A DNA stretch of 64,000 nucleotides, taken from positions 394,797 through 458,796 of the forward strand of contig SJOL01005754.1 of NCBI GenBank assembly GCA_004794785.1, in the 5' to 3' direction. Below, piece by piece: positions 8,431 through 22,296 of the stretch. The stretch's first letter is position 1; each line of letters opens with the position of its first letter. The DNA is from Opisthorchis felineus (taxonomy: Eukaryota > Platyhelminthes > Trematoda > Opisthorchiida > Opisthorchiidae). The notes under the pieces are model-generated. The model was not told where the DNA came from. It was given only the letters and a program-made list of their open reading frames with translations, and did not search any database. A program made the translations under genes and the position numbers.

Positions 8431-11400
8431 AATTACTTTTGATCTCTTCACTCTCCAGAAATCAGTCGTCCAGTTAATGAGATCCTGCTGGATTCAATAG
8501 CTACGATCAGTGAGGTGAATCGTGCAGTGGTCGCTATGCCCACTTTTTAGCGCCTAATGCTTAATTCTGATATTGTTTTCAACTCAGCTTGTTTGTCTGC
8601 CCAGTGGAATCATCAAATTTCCGAAGCACGGCTCATAATTCGGTTACTGTAACAATGAACCATGGTCTTCAGTCAAGCAGTCAGTGACCAGTGGAAAGCA
8701 GTACTTCTCCTAACTTACGGAATAACATTGTGAGGTCCTACTTGAGTAGTGGTCGTAAAGGAGACTGAAGTATGCAGTCGCTCGTGGGCATTGTACAGGA
8801 ATTCGCTGGTGTATTTTTCACAAAGTAGTTAGAATCACTGTACAGACGGTTGAGCTCACAGAAGAAATTATTTTTTCATTTAGATCTGACAGCTTGGAGT
8901 TTGAGGCATTTTAAGTAAGCCTTGTAGGTTGTCACAGACTTATCCTTCATGACGTTCATACTCTCTTTCACATTATAAACCAAAGACTCTTGGAGCTGTG
9001 CATTTCTCGGATATTCAAATCAGTCCAATATTTAGGAGGATGAGACTTGGTGGGCTGACTACTGAACGCATTACATAATACAGACGGTGAGCTCTATTTT
9101 GAGAGTGGACTCAACCCAATCAAATAACGGTGAGGAGAATAAAGTGACGTCCATCCACTTTGGCTACAAATGCAAAGCACCTTATTGCGCGTGCCTTTAA
9201 TCCGCTTTCGAATTCGACAATCAACAATATCTAACATCAGCAACAACTTTTTGAAGATTGTAGGCCTCAATGTTAGCAGGTATGAACCGCAGTGCCATCG
9301 GTCCAGCCCAAAGTTTCAAGAAATTTCTGTTCAAATCATGAGTCAGAACTGTTAGAAGATCAATCCGTGGTAAGACGACCTCTGTGTCTCGTCAGAATAT
9401 TGTGCCTGATGATTATGGACTGCAGGCAGTTTCCTGGAACTTTAGATAGAAGGAGGATATTCAGTACAGTGATGTATGGGCGGCCTTTGCTCTCTCACCA
9501 AACTGTGATAATCGCACCTCACCACCATCGAGTGCCAGTTGCTGGCGAGTCTCCTCATTTTACTTATCTAAAAAAGATATATATGCTCACCAAAAGATTA
9601 TGTCATTTCAGTCAACCTATCAGTTAATGTAACTCAAGTCCCAGTTTGCTCTCTTTTTAACTTGACCCTAATCCTTCCAAGAGAATCGCCTCATCATTTG
9701 TACTTTATACCTGTCAGGTCCTGCAGCAATTCCGGCATGGCGGCTGCAGCTTTATGAAGCTTGTCGGCTGAATCGGAGCAGCGTGCAGGTTAATTGCTTT
9801 CGCATTCTGGGAAATTCTTCCCTGACTACAACATTTTCTTCTCTGTACATATCTGTCTGGATTGTTTGGTAAATTGTAGAAGACTTTTTTATTCTACCAG
9901 GTATATTGGAAAACACTCAGAGGGCAGTTGATTACGCTGACAAACAGATGCGTATGCATTCATACTCAGCTGATTATGCCGGTGAGCGAATCGCATACTT
10001 TAGAGTGACAATGCTTAGGGCGAATGAACGAGATTTCCCAAATCACGTTTAACTATGGGCGGTTGATGTTCAAGGGAACCAATGTGCTCACAAGATTAGG
10101 TGTTGATGCAATGTAAACTGTTCAAAGACGGCTGTCGGTCGATAGTTTTTGGCGGAGATAATTTTGGTGAGTGACATGCAACAAATAGGCAGAAGAAAGC
10201 TGAGGCACATAATTTGCTCTGAATAGTTGGGTTTGCTGAACGCCGTACAATGGGATGAAAACAGTTCAGGTATCGTTCCAATATTAGATATCAGCTACCT
10301 AACCGGCGGTGGGTGTTATCCTGGAGGATTTCAATGAGTCGAGAATATTCTGCAACAACACCGACGTATGTCCGGTGACAGAAATTCTAGCCTGTTCAAA
10401 TGCTGGATTTCGAGTCCCAATTTGTTTCAGAAACAGTCTAATTGTAACATTCAAACTGATTAGGCGTTCAGTTTTGGAGGAATGAGGAAGTTTTATGTAA
10501 GAGACTGGAGTGATCTCTTCCGACTTTTGGAATATCTCAAGTTTATTTGTTCCATTCACTTGCAAATTTTCTCACAAAATCGTTTAACACCTCCTAGTCA
10601 AATTACATGCTGACTTCATTTCGAATGCAAGGAAATTTGTAAGCCTTTGGATTGCATTTACAACCCTCGTTCGTACTTCTGAAAACCTGAGAGAACAGAA
10701 CATATATGGCCGAATATCGCCAACAAATGGAATGAGTGTGCGATCTTATTGTAATGGCAACCACGAGATTTTTTCGGTGAAGTATAACTGACATTACCAC
10801 TTGCTTTGTTTGACATCCATGCGGCTTCTACCGGTAGCATAAATTTCAAGATAGAAACAACAGACCTGATCCTATACTGACTTGAAGGGTGTGCACATGC
10901 CGACTGTGTGACGTTTCCCATTGATAATGTTTATTACATCACACCAGTTGATAACAACAGATGGTTAACTTCGACGGGTTAACGAAATTCGGAAATATTG
11001 GAGGTTTTAAATATCGATTGTTGTGGCACACAGGTTATTTGAACACTAGAAGGAACTATGTCACCAAATTGATGAGAGTTGGCTTCAACAGACACAGAGG
11101 TGCTAAGAACCGGCTGAGTAAGACAGCAGGTAATTTAAAATTCCCAGAACCGAAAATTTTCTAAAATTGGTTTCGAAGCTATCACGAGCAAAAAAGAGAA
11201 ACCAAAACAATCAAGGAATGTCTTTTGCAGCAAGTAGATACGAGTGAATTATGTAAATTTCCTTCCACACATGCTGCAGTTTGTTCAGGTTCGCATTCGT
11301 CTGTGATGGTGTTCAAACAACACAGTATGATATGCACATCCTTAACTATATTGCAACCATTTTTCCGGGACCTAACTCTGCATTTTTCGAATTTATTTAT

Positions 11401-14400
11401 AACGGCACTTATCAGCCGACATTGCGGTTTCAACTGTAGAAGTCGAAAAACAATTCCGAATCTTACTACAGTATTTTCAGAACCCGTCTCATTATAGGCG
11501 AGTAACTTCCTATCTGCCTTAAGGGATTTTCTGTCTGGTCAAAGCACATGTGTCTTTTCGGTTCCCAGGTCCCGCTCTCAAGGAATTGTTACGCATCAGT
11601 AAAGTTTTACAGAAAGGTTTTTCCGAAAATTCAAGGATCCTTAGACAGCACAGACTTAAAGCATTCGATTGCACTGTCATCCACAGGTTATTTCAAAACA
11701 TCGCATATGGACGAAAAGTAACAGATTACATGATCTTCACCCCGGAGAGAATTATAAACTCACTCATCAAAGACGTTGCGCTAGAATGAAGCCAAATTAC
11801 AACGCATAATCAGTATTTATGCTAAGAATGAAAACATTCTGACATTTTTATTTCATAAGCTACAGCAGCACACTAGTACGTTCTGTTTGTTACATCAATT
11901 TTCCGATGGAGCCATTTGCTAAAAACCCATTCATTCATCGCTTAGGGGAGCGGACGAAACAAAGTTGTCTTCAGCGTGCCCCTGCCCACGCTACTGTGGT
12001 GAAGATCGGTGGCAATATGGGGCTTACACTAAAAATATCTGTCAGATGTCATGGTTACATGCCAGTTCGTTCAATGCGGAGTCAAGTGGTGTTATTTCTG
12101 TGCTTTTTCTGACTCAGAGGTGGACGAAAACAGTGGCGCAATTTGCAACTGTGGAAAGACCCGTGATAAATACGTTCGATTAGACCATAGCAATACAAAG
12201 GCTGTGCAGATATGGATGAAATCTGACGACTGAAGACTAAAAGTTATAAGGGGGAACAATTACTTTGGGGCCTCGTCTGCAATAGAGGATATCACAACAG
12301 AAAAAAAGTGAAACTGGCAAAAAATTCACGGGCCATCAATAGTAAGCTATGTTGACGTATTGTCACGTGGACTATTCAATTTTTTTAATTATTCTTTAAT
12401 AACTTCTTTAATTTCGCCCATACCTTTGGATCTAAGTTCTAAAACGACGTCCCAAATGTGTTTGGTGCCGACTGAGAATGAGCTGTTTGAGTATTGCACT
12501 AACTGTTTGGGTTCTGAATTGATGGTGCCACATTGTGGGCGTCTCAGTGACCTTGGCTGGATCAGGTGTTTGAGAGCTCCCGATCGAATGAATTCAACCA
12601 ATCAATTTGCCAGCAATACCATCTTATACGGATCAACTGGTCCGTTTTTTTTCTATGCTAAGTTAATGATATAATTTCCAATAGTTTGCGACTGCTTCAG
12701 GCAGATTGCGAAGAATGATGCGTTAAATGAAAGTTGAGACAATGGGAGAGAATCTAAGAACTTGCTTATTAAAAATTTCGCGAACCATCAATCACACACT
12801 TGTAGTGGACAGAGAGAAATGAGCATCGATTGTGATTCTGCCTCTAGATTTGATTTTATATGTGAGCGTGGTGGGACGGACTGACCGATAAGCTTCTGCA
12901 TTCCAAGAGGATTATCTGTCTAAGTCGAAGTTGTTTCTGAGTTCTGTCGGATAAGTTGGTCGAGCACAGACATAGAACAGTTCAGATCCAACACGCATAC
13001 ATCTCTTTTGGTAAAATAGGTAGTTGACAATCTTTGCTTTAGTTCAGCGAGAGTACTCACTGAACTGGTTGCAAGCTCGGGAGGTGTATTACAGTAGAGT
13101 ATGCAGTGTTCCGCAGTCTCTACAAAAAACCTCTACCGAACTACATTTCGAAGTTAGCGTTATTACAGTTCGATATTTTTGCAGCGCGAATAATTGCATC
13201 AGGACAGCTGGGGGACTGTTCAATTTTCAGTGATGTGAATGCGAAGTATGCAATTTTCGCAAATGCCTAAAACTAGTGATTCGTATGTGCTAGCAAAATC
13301 ATCCCATGAAAAAAACAGGAAACAAGTATTGTCTGCAAAGGAACACACAAACAGAAACAGTTTCACACGTAATATTGACCTGATTTTGCTCGCTAGCCAA
13401 CGCAGTTTACCGACACGAAACAAGCCAAGATACCTAAGTGTGGTTAAACGGAACTCGCATCATTTGGACAACTCATGAAATGACATCAAGGTGTTTCACT
13501 ACGGCTCATCCGTAAGGAAGAAAATTGTGTTATCCAAATGGGACAAAGTAGTGGACACAAACAGTGTTCTCCACTGCCAGGTGTGATGAAAAAGGCTACA
13601 AGATACAATGAAGTGAGGGCCCACTCGTCCGGATTGATAGGCTTTATGTAAGTAAACTTTTATCCTCTGAAGTATGATTTAATTTTCGCGACAGTTGGTT
13701 CAAACTAGAAAAAGTGTGAACAATCTCGCATAGCGCAGGCGTTTCTGTGGAGGACTGAAATTGCATTCAAGAATGATTCTCATACAGAACGTCAAACGGA
13801 CTAGAAAGTTAAGTTTTTGCAGACTCGTCGTTTTTGGACGACCCTCCAGGATAGCAACATCTTGAAATAAGAATGGGTTCGAGTGCCCCTGAATAGTATT
13901 GATCGTGATCCCAAGTATTATCGTGTATAAAAGCGTCGAAAACGTTTGGTGCACTACAAGTTGAACGTTTTTCCTGGCACACATGCCATTTTACGTCAAC
14001 GGATGTAGTATTCCTTTGTGTATCAATATGAAAGCTATCTTGGTTCATACCTCCAGTACACCACCGTCTGATGACCGGGATACCCCCACGCTAGAAAGCT
14101 GAGAAGCGATGGAATTCATACACAGTTCCCCATGTGCCAATGACCAGCTGTTTAGCCGACTAATTTGCTGGAAATAGACAACAGACAGAATGTTATCCAG
14201 CAAAATATTCGGTCTGAAGTGGTACGTTTTTGACAGCTTATCACCTTGTGAAATGATAGCACGTGAAATCGAACGGTTCTGCTCTAGGGGGTCCTGGATA
14301 ATGATGGTTACCCAGTCAACGGTTCCCTAAACTAGAGACCAGCTGATGGAGAGTACACACGCCATACAGTCGACGCCGACAGATCGCCTGGACAGAGTAT

Positions 14401-15230
14401 GAAAGAACGTGTTTAGTCCGTTAATGAACCAATCGAATTGATGCAAACTGCAGAGTTTTATTCTTCTATGAGGACTGTAGACTGAACTTTGTTTCACTGT
14501 GACACAAGGATTATTTGTTCTCTTTGAACTTCAACCTAACCGAAGGAGTGGCACTAAATGGTAGTTTGCATTCTAGTGTTAACTGAAGATGATTTTACAA
14601 TCACTGAAGAGCCACGTTATGTAAATTTAATCTAAACTGTATACGGCATGTGACTTGTCCCTCAAGGAACTGAATTTGATCTGGTCTAATGGCAGACTTC
14701 ATTTGGTGGATAGTCGGCGTGTTTTAAATTTTTCAACAATGGTACTTAACTTGGACAATAGAGTCAGTCTAAAGTAGGCCTAAAAACAGTAAACCAGTGA
14801 TCATGTAGTTGCATAAATAGTGTCAGTTGAAGTCTGCTCTTTCGGTAGCATGTTGGTGCCGAAACAGCAAGAAGTCAGTTAGCTGACTGTCTATTGACGC
14901 ACTCTTCTGACGACTTTGTCGGTTGTTCGATTGTGCCGTAGATTAACTACACTTGTATGTGGATAAATTGGATAACTCAGCTTCAGTTGATATCATAAAT
15001 TTGTGTTCTAAATGTTCGTAACGCACTCTTGTATAAATTCTTCCGGATGGCTAAGAAGAGTTTACTTAAAATATAGAACTCGCATCAGTACTTTTAAATC
15101 AATCTAACGATGAAATATCTCGGTGATATGTAGCTAACCATGTGCTAAACTACATACTCAGATTTTCAAAAAAAACCATCTCTTTCTGCCATTTACATTA
15201 AGGGGTTTAAACAACATGATCTAAGCGTCG
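8431..15230. other. Long stretch without recognisable genes
   Basis: Open frames reach at most about 111 codons (9292-9627, plus strand) and show no family motifs or codon regularity. Pairs overlapping on opposite strands, such as 12360-12674 plus and 12389-12601 minus, look like chance. No retroelement relic was seen before 15240. Small exons may have been missed. Confidence 0.4.
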
Positions 15231-15239
15231 GCTCCAAGC

Positions 15240-15640
15240 TGGCAGCGAACGAAGATTTCACACTCTTTTTACTGCTATAGGACAGCGAAAAATGAATATT
15301 ATACCGACTGCATATTATGATATTCGATAGGTTTCATTTGAAATGCAACGACCAGATTCAGTCCCCAACACTGAAGTTGTCAAACGAACAAACGTTAACG
15401 ATATGGGGTGTGCCTTGGTGCACAGACAGCTACGATGGATAGGCCAGATAAGACGAATGGCCGATATTTGCATCTCGAAGCAACTTATTTACGGTCGGCT
15501 GAAGAATGGAGCTTAAACTTGCAGACGATTAGGATGCCACCGTTGCGACAGCCTTCAGACAGATTTGCAGAACTGTGATCTCGGCCTCAGATATTTGAAG
15601 AGCTTGAAGAGCTTTACGGCACGACAATCATTGTTATGGT
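15240..15640 (+). pseudogene. Non-LTR retrotransposon ORF C-terminal relic
   Basis: One frame encodes IFDRFHLKC near 15320. After a frameshift another frame (15355-15513) encodes PNTEVVKRTN, then QLRWIGQIRRMAD, then ISKQLIYGRLKNG, ending at TAA (15514-15516). This order (a FHL.CLR segment, a NTEVL.R segment, an LRW.GH..RM segment and a P.QLLYGEL segment) is the conserved region after the reverse transcriptase in many animal non-LTR elements. The similarity continues weakly past the stop to about 15600. At least one frameshift and one stop make it dead. The catalytic RT domain would lie upstream but was not recognised, so the copy is 5' truncated, as is usual for LINE insertions. Confidence 0.72.
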
Positions 15641-15995
15641 AATTTGTCGGTAGGAATATCACGTCCCGCTGAAACTAGAGGAACTGGCGGATGAGGTCAG
15701 CATCTTGGTGTAAAGCACCATTACTGGTGCTTATCGTCATGCCAGCATGTTCTGACCGAAAGATGGCTTTCAACAGATCTCTACATATTTGTCCACCTAT
15801 CTTATTCCCACGTATTCGTACTGCATCGGAGGTGTGCGTGTAGCGTCACATTCGGCTCCACGCCAACCGCTAGTGGTTAACCTCCTGTGAGCGCGCATCC
15901 AGTGGATCAACCACTGTTGGGTGGCCCATCCATTTTGAATGCCACCCAACCATACACACATATACATTCATATATATATATATATATATATAATA
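15641..15995 (+). repeat. Probable non-LTR 3' untranslated region ending in (TA)n
   Basis: Downstream of the ORF relic runs a non-coding stretch that is more GC-rich near 15860-15960 and ends in a pure (TA)n run at 15970-15992. A microsatellite at the end of a non-LTR copy is typical of RTE-like and related elements, so I read this as the same insertion's 3' end. That continuity is inferred from position only. Confidence 0.5.
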
Positions 15996-18900
15996 TTCAC
16001 TTATTTGATATGCGGACGTGATTTCTGTGAAGACAAAATGTCGTCGCATGTTCTGTTCTCTAGAGGGACATCATAACATCACTTTCGTTTTCACCATTGT
16101 ATCAGCGAGACAAGACACTCTACGCTGCAGAGAGCACCAACACTCTCATCTGCGTCTGCAATTCAAATGGAATTAATTCAACTGGTTTCATTAAGTTGGA
16201 CGTTGGAGTGAGCATTTCAATGTGATATGAGATACCGCTTACAAGACATCTCGAATAGTGTTCTTCCTAGTAAAGTTGATAACATTTACATGCGTATCAC
16301 TCTGTAAGGTGAGGCTTGACCTATCCAGTATTTTTGAGTCATTTTTCATGGTAGAATTATGTTTAATTAAACTTTTCTTCACGCTAGTTGATACGTTGTC
16401 AAAAGATGAACTGAATCAGTTTTTATTGCAACTGGTGAGAATAGGGATAGGTCAATAGACGTGACTGAATTGAAGGTGAAGCTTTCTCTTAAACTGACTT
16501 TGACGTCGCGCGGTTCAGGCAATTAAAACGTGGTGGATTTTTCGTGAACAAAGAAGCCAAGACAACAGTGGTAGGTACGACGCAAAAAGACTGTGTACAG
16601 GAAGTCATATATCACTCACTTGCAACGCTTGCTTAGGCAGTGAGAAAACTAAGACGAACATGTGAAGAACACATTCCGTATGAAGTATCCGTAAAAGAAT
16701 ACCATCCAGAGATACTCGAGCCCCTGTGAACCCGCCTGCTTGGACTGTCTGCTTGCCAGTCACCGGCGAAAAAAGGCGAGTGTATAAACTTCGTTGTCGC
16801 GAATATGACCGTAGCATAACTTCCAGAACACGCCGTGAACCCTGGTTTTCCGAAGGATGTTTGACTAAAACCCTTTAAGTTTTAGCGGCTGTCATCCCCT
16901 ATTGCGAGGGACTAGAGACAACACTATGTAGAGGCTTAGTTCTTTATCACACCAAACCGCTTAACCCGAAAATCAATAGACAATCTATCCCTACCTCGCA
17001 CTTCTCAACAGTGTCCAGTATCTCGTTGCTGTCATCTATCGAACATCACACTAGTCACCTACCAGTTAAAAGCGCCATTTGAATTCCGATCTAAGAATTT
17101 GCATTTGCTAATAGTGAGCGACTTTAGTACTCTCCCGTTGCGATTATTCTCATGGCGCTCTGTTCAAAAACAATTTCTGCATCGAGTCATTCCCGAAGCC
17201 ATGTTTAAGGAATTAAAGAACAACAGGCGTTAACGTACCAACCGGAAAGTATTTTTTACCGTGACATAACGTTGTTATTTCGTCCAATGACTTTTAACCG
17301 AATCTAGGGAAAAAGAATCGTAGTTTGTTATTGAATTATCGTCCTGCAATGAAAAAGTCACTCGTGGTGTTCTCTGGGGATTGCGATTACCCAAAATGAA
17401 GAAATCGATTGCTCTGAGTAGATTTCCTTTGAGGTTTAGCTGCCTGCTTCTGGAGCTCAATCAAAATAGGGATACATGAACGGAGTTACAGGCATGGGGC
17501 TACTGGCATATCTTCACAAACTAATTCAGCATGGTTTCAGTTAGGCCTGGCATCACCCTTGTCATAACAGTCCGTGAAGCATATTAAAAAACCGCTAACA
17601 ACTAAAGTGAAAAGACTGTTTTATGGTTTGATTATAATGATGGGGATCCGCTTGGTTTGGCCAGTGGTTGTGGCACCGCTTGATGCAGCCACAGCAATGC
17701 CTGAAATTCCGGCCCTTGCGATAAAAAAATATATATTTACAGACTAGCATTTTATCCGATTGAGTGGACACACCATAAACAGCCGACAGTAGTTGCAATA
17801 TCACCGTGTTTTTTTAAGAGGACAAGAGGTCTCCATCCCAGCCTTTGTTGAGAAGGTGATTTATCCCTTGACAAAACAGGTTAGTCCTTATTAGGCGCTA
17901 GGTGTTGCAATTAGTTAATTTTGCCGTTCTTTTTGTTTGATCTCTCTTAAACAAGGAAACATGTACCGGTGGTGGGCAAGAACAGTTTCATGGAGCTGAA
18001 TCGGATCATCCTCTAAATCCCGTTCTAAGTGAACTGTAATATAGTACTTAGTTATCACCAGATCGGCAGGCTACGATAAATTTTCAATGCAAGAGGTCGG
18101 CCTATCCAATGATTGTATGGCCCTGCTTGTCCCAAATTACTACTGCTGTCCAAGTTATATCATTTTATGACTAACAAGGAGTTTCCCCATTAACTGATTC
18201 CGCATCCTCATGTTTCACTGCAAATTTGGCACTTTAAACCTTTTTCTGGTAAGGTCGAAAAATTTTCAACTTGATGACAAAAGTGGAAAATTGCCAAAAA
18301 CAGTGGCTTAGGGGCAGACGGCTGAAAAAAGTTTTACCACAGACTTGAAATTTTCAGACCAAGCGAAGAGCATGGTCAAGTGAAAATGCTCATTAAATGA
18401 CAACGGTATTTATTATTTATTTATAAAAACGTCCACCTGGCGAATGAGTACGTGGGGTATCTCCTGGTTCGTGGTAGCTCACCTGATCACCCAGACATAT
18501 CCTTATCCAGAACAATATTTTTGAGAGCATCGAGGCACACAAAGAAACAACCAAGTATCCATTTCGCCTGGATATTTATTCCACCTCATTGTATCTGGCG
18601 CTTCGCTGAGTCCTCAGCCAAAACTTGACAGATCACTCTAAATGCCACACTGTCGCATAGGCTGACGTAACTTTACCAATGTGTGTGATCCGTATACTTG
18701 TCGTCGGAGGTTTCTGTGATTCTCCATCTTACCTTTGACTACATTCTACCACCAGTATGGCAGCTGTGAGCTGAAAGAACAGTCATCGAACAGTTTTATT
18801 TTCGATGCTACTTTCGTAATGTTGTCATAGGAAAATCAGAGGAGACTTGCTTCATGCAAGTGTTTTCTATACCCGGTTTTGAAAGTCGGATTTGCTCCCA

Positions 18901-21290
18901 CTACCCAAATTACGTCAATAAACAAATCTGAGAAACTATTCATGGTCGAAAATTCATCCACTCACTTAAACGAGACGTGTTGGACGTTAGATTACCAACT
19001 GAACGGCATCTTACCACTGGAGTTACACAAAATGTCTGCGGTTTGTGCAATTTGTCGCAGTGTTACGCAGATTTTGTGAAGAATTTGTTTAGCTTCAGGG
19101 GAAATTAAAACCCACCTAGCTCGCAGGTCTGTGACTACCTTCAAAGGTCTGGAAACAGACATTTTTCCTATACTGATGACGATGATTTATTTTTCGCAGA
19201 GAAACGAAAGCGTTAAATGTGAAGAAAACCCGTCTTTCAAAGTTAGCTTTTCTACGAATACCGTGTGTTCAAACAAGCTGAAAAGAATTTACTTGGCTAC
19301 GCTGTCATTTTGGCGTAAATATGTTTGATTCGTCGGCGACGACCTATACTACTTTGGTACTGTACACGATGTTTGTTGACCAATTCGAAGCTACCATACC
19401 TGATTTTAGTTCTTAAGGAATGACCTGATCCATAAAACAACAAAGGTTTTGTGTTCTCCTGCAAGACCAAGCAATTTACGTGTCACCAAGAGCGCACGAT
19501 TGAAGGAGCTCTCAGATTACTTGTCTTCATCGAGGCAAGGCTTTGGAACACAACCGTGCTGATTCCTGTGTAGACAGTGTGTCCAGTAAACAAGCAGTCC
19601 ATTTCGTATTAAGGCTTGTCCGCCCGGATGAAAATAACACCTTTCCCACGTTTTGAAGCTACTCAGAAGCAGTCATTAGACAGAAGTTTTTGTTGGTAAT
19701 ATTCACCTAAGGAAAATCAGAAGAAAGTTTTGATTACGACCTTTGTCTGAAAATGATTGTTCCGATTGTTAGCTTGTCCTTGAAAAAGAGTCCAGAGTTT
19801 ACGCGTGAAGCCAAAGTAAGTCAAGGAAAAATTTGCGTCACCGAATTTTAAACCATTGTAGAGCTCCAGATTATCAATCTGCATCGATAGTGACACAAAA
19901 GAGTAGCAACAAATAACAATTCTTGGTAAAAGCAGTCGTGGTACTATCAAAGATCACGCAGAGTTTGTTTTGATGTAAATTTGAAATAAAAGCTTTTGAG
20001 AAAACCTCTCAGCTGTGGTACGTTTTTGGTGCCATGCAATCCAAAGGAGTAACGGGGGCCGATTTACTACCGGGTTGAGTTAAATTTGCTATTTTTAGTC
20101 TTCTTTTAGGCTCACAGAGAATTAAAAACATGGGGTCTCGTAAACAGCCTGTTTAAACAGATCACTTAGTAATTGTAAAAGCGGGGATGGCTCAACATTT
20201 GAATAACATTTCTCAAGCCTGATTACGTCGCGTCACTTCAAACTCAGATTCATAAATGTTCGCATGCTATGTTTGATGTCTGTCTTTTTGACAAACTTGA
20301 TTTCGAATTTATGAAAATTCCACATTTTGGAAGAGAAGTCCTCCGTCCTCCGAATTGAGGACCATGGTCTGCTATAAATTTGCTACCAGGTGTGTTGAGT
20401 GTCTTGTGCACACAGCATACAGAGATGTCGTATGCTGAGGGTGATTTGTTGCAATCTAGTGATGCTTGTTGAGTATTATTCATGCGATGTTCAAACCGAC
20501 AGACTAGCTTGGTGCCTAAGCCATCACCAAATTTGCTCAATTAACAGATAGCTAGTGTCTCGATCTCAGTTATCCTCAGTCGCAAGTGAAGGAAGCAAAC
20601 GTGAATTCGTGTAGACGTAACTGATTCACACTCTTACTGTAATACTAAATCACTGTAAAGGCAACTCTATTTCACCGACGTAGGGACGTGCCTGGAAAAT
20701 AGTGCAGAATACTATGTTGAAGAATAGATTTACAGTCACGAACTACTGTGTGTGGTTGGCACAATAGACTTCATTCTCTTAAAGACAGTAAAGTTCACTC
20801 GCATGTCAGAGGTCGCCTTCGTTTGTCACAACTAAGGGTACAGTACAGTTAAATTACCGCTGGCGATTATGAGTCTAGGTTAGTGGTGCTTGATGTATTT
20901 ATTCAACCTTAACAGCTTCATAGTGGCAGTTTCCGGGCAACTTAGAAAGTCAATACCATCATACAGGATCATTTTTCCAGGCCAACGAACTTTAGGTGCC
21001 TGGAGAAATTTACTTAAGAGGCAACACCAAAAAAGCTACACTGCTGTCAATAAATATCAATGAAAAAAAACTGAGATTATGAAGGCAGCCTCCTACAACT
21101 GGACGGAATCTTTCCAACAATTAGGCTAATGTAAATTTCGGCATTGTGGATTTTAACAATATGACAAAAATACACGGAAAACACTGGCTTAAAATCATTG
21201 ACTACACTACAATGGCTGTAATATGATGCCATTGTTTTGATGATCGTCTGCTTGAGAGAACACTATACCCCTAGCTTGTGTCATTCTCAG
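15996..21290. other. No recognisable gene
   Basis: Open frames up to about 96 codons (20250-20540, minus) without motifs. AT-rich low-complexity patches occur near 18410. No repeat relation to other parts of the window was noticed. Confidence 0.4.
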
Positions 21291-21372
21291 GAACATCTAT
21301 TCGTCACACACAGCTCCTGGTGGGGGAAATTTTTCGGCAAACTCTCGATCACTAGTTAGGTTCATTGCCCGG
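21291..21372 (+). other. Possible 82-nt internal exon (low confidence)
   Basis: Acceptor CTTGTGTCATTCTCAG lies directly upstream and donor GTAAGTTG directly downstream. One frame is open throughout (NIYSSHTAPGGGNF then SANSRSLVRFIAR). The other two frames contain stops. No partner exon or protein family was recognised. Confidence 0.22.
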
Positions 21373-21990
21373 GTAAGTTGCACCCAGTAGGGTGGTTACT
21401 TCTTCCTGATAGTCATGGATCCGCTAATTCCGAGATGCAGGAGTAGTGCCGTGTTCTAAGGAAAATATGCCCAAGCAAGCGGCAGTTTATCATGAATAAA
21501 GTCACATGGAATACGTTGTTGAAGATAACTTCAAAGACAGTGTATTGTCTTTATCACTAAACCAAGTTGCTTGCACATCCATTAAATATGTTGTCAGTTC
21601 TACGGTAGAGGTATCCTTGGATGTCGTGCTGTTTGTATCAGGCAAGTCCCTAACGGCAGTTGTTAAATAAACACACAGTAGTCACTCCCTGTACAGTCTC
21701 TTGTGTGAAGATCACCATTCATAAAGAAAACTTTTTCCTTCCCCGAAATTATCTCATTGAAACTAGTGTGAGAAATCTGTAATAAAAGAACACTTGGTGA
21801 ATGACCACCAAATACCGCGGTACGCAGGCTTCTGTCAAGACAGACCCATACGTGATTGGTGACCACCAAACTTCCGCAATCTCATTTCATTCTACCATTC
21901 CATGTACGCTAGCAATTTCCTCAAATCGCCTTGACTCCAGAGCACTTTTTGCGTTTACGTTTAGGAGAGCTATATTTTTCGGACGAAGCT

Positions 21991-22296
21991 ACTTTCACCT
22001 TAGCCAAATACACCCATTTGCAAAAAAATTTGGTTTTGCAAGACACTCACCCAGCTGAATCTCTTGTTTATGATGATTCTAAGTAACTGAATGTGCTGGA
22101 CCGGACTGACTCATGCTTCAATCGGTACAATATTTGAGACATCGCGATACATGTATAGACGCAATACACTACTCATAAGGTTGCTGAAAATTCGTCGACA
22201 GACCAAGACGGGTTTCGCTCTTCTTGGGGCTCATCAGGTAGATGTAGTCTCCGGGTTTTCGTCAAGCTTTGTTCTACTTGAACTCACTTTCACCTT
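21991..22296 (-). mobile_element. Retrozyme-like insertion bounded by an 11-bp target-site duplication
   Basis: The element is 22002-22285 (284 bp), flanked by perfect direct repeats ACTTTCACCTT at 21991-22001 and 22286-22296. It begins at AGCCAAATACACCC (AGCGAAATACACTC in other copies) and ends at GTTCTACTTGAA. It is thus an almost complete monomer opened at the tandem junction, unlike the permuted copy at 7016. The hammerhead (minus strand, 22201-22243) retains CTGATGAG, GCGAAAC and the GTC triplet, but stem I and stem II have mismatches. Non-coding. Confidence 0.83.
22201..22243 (-). ncRNA. Hammerhead ribozyme, degenerate stems
   Basis: CTGATGA (22237-22231), GAAA and the GTC triplet are kept. 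Stem II GCCCCAAGAAGAGC has an internal C-A mismatch. Stem III is ACC against CGT with one mismatch. Stem I is largely unpaired, because the 3' strand reads TTGGTC instead of GTGGGC and the 5' strand ATCTAC instead of GCCTAC. Expected to be inactive or very weak. Confidence 0.6.
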
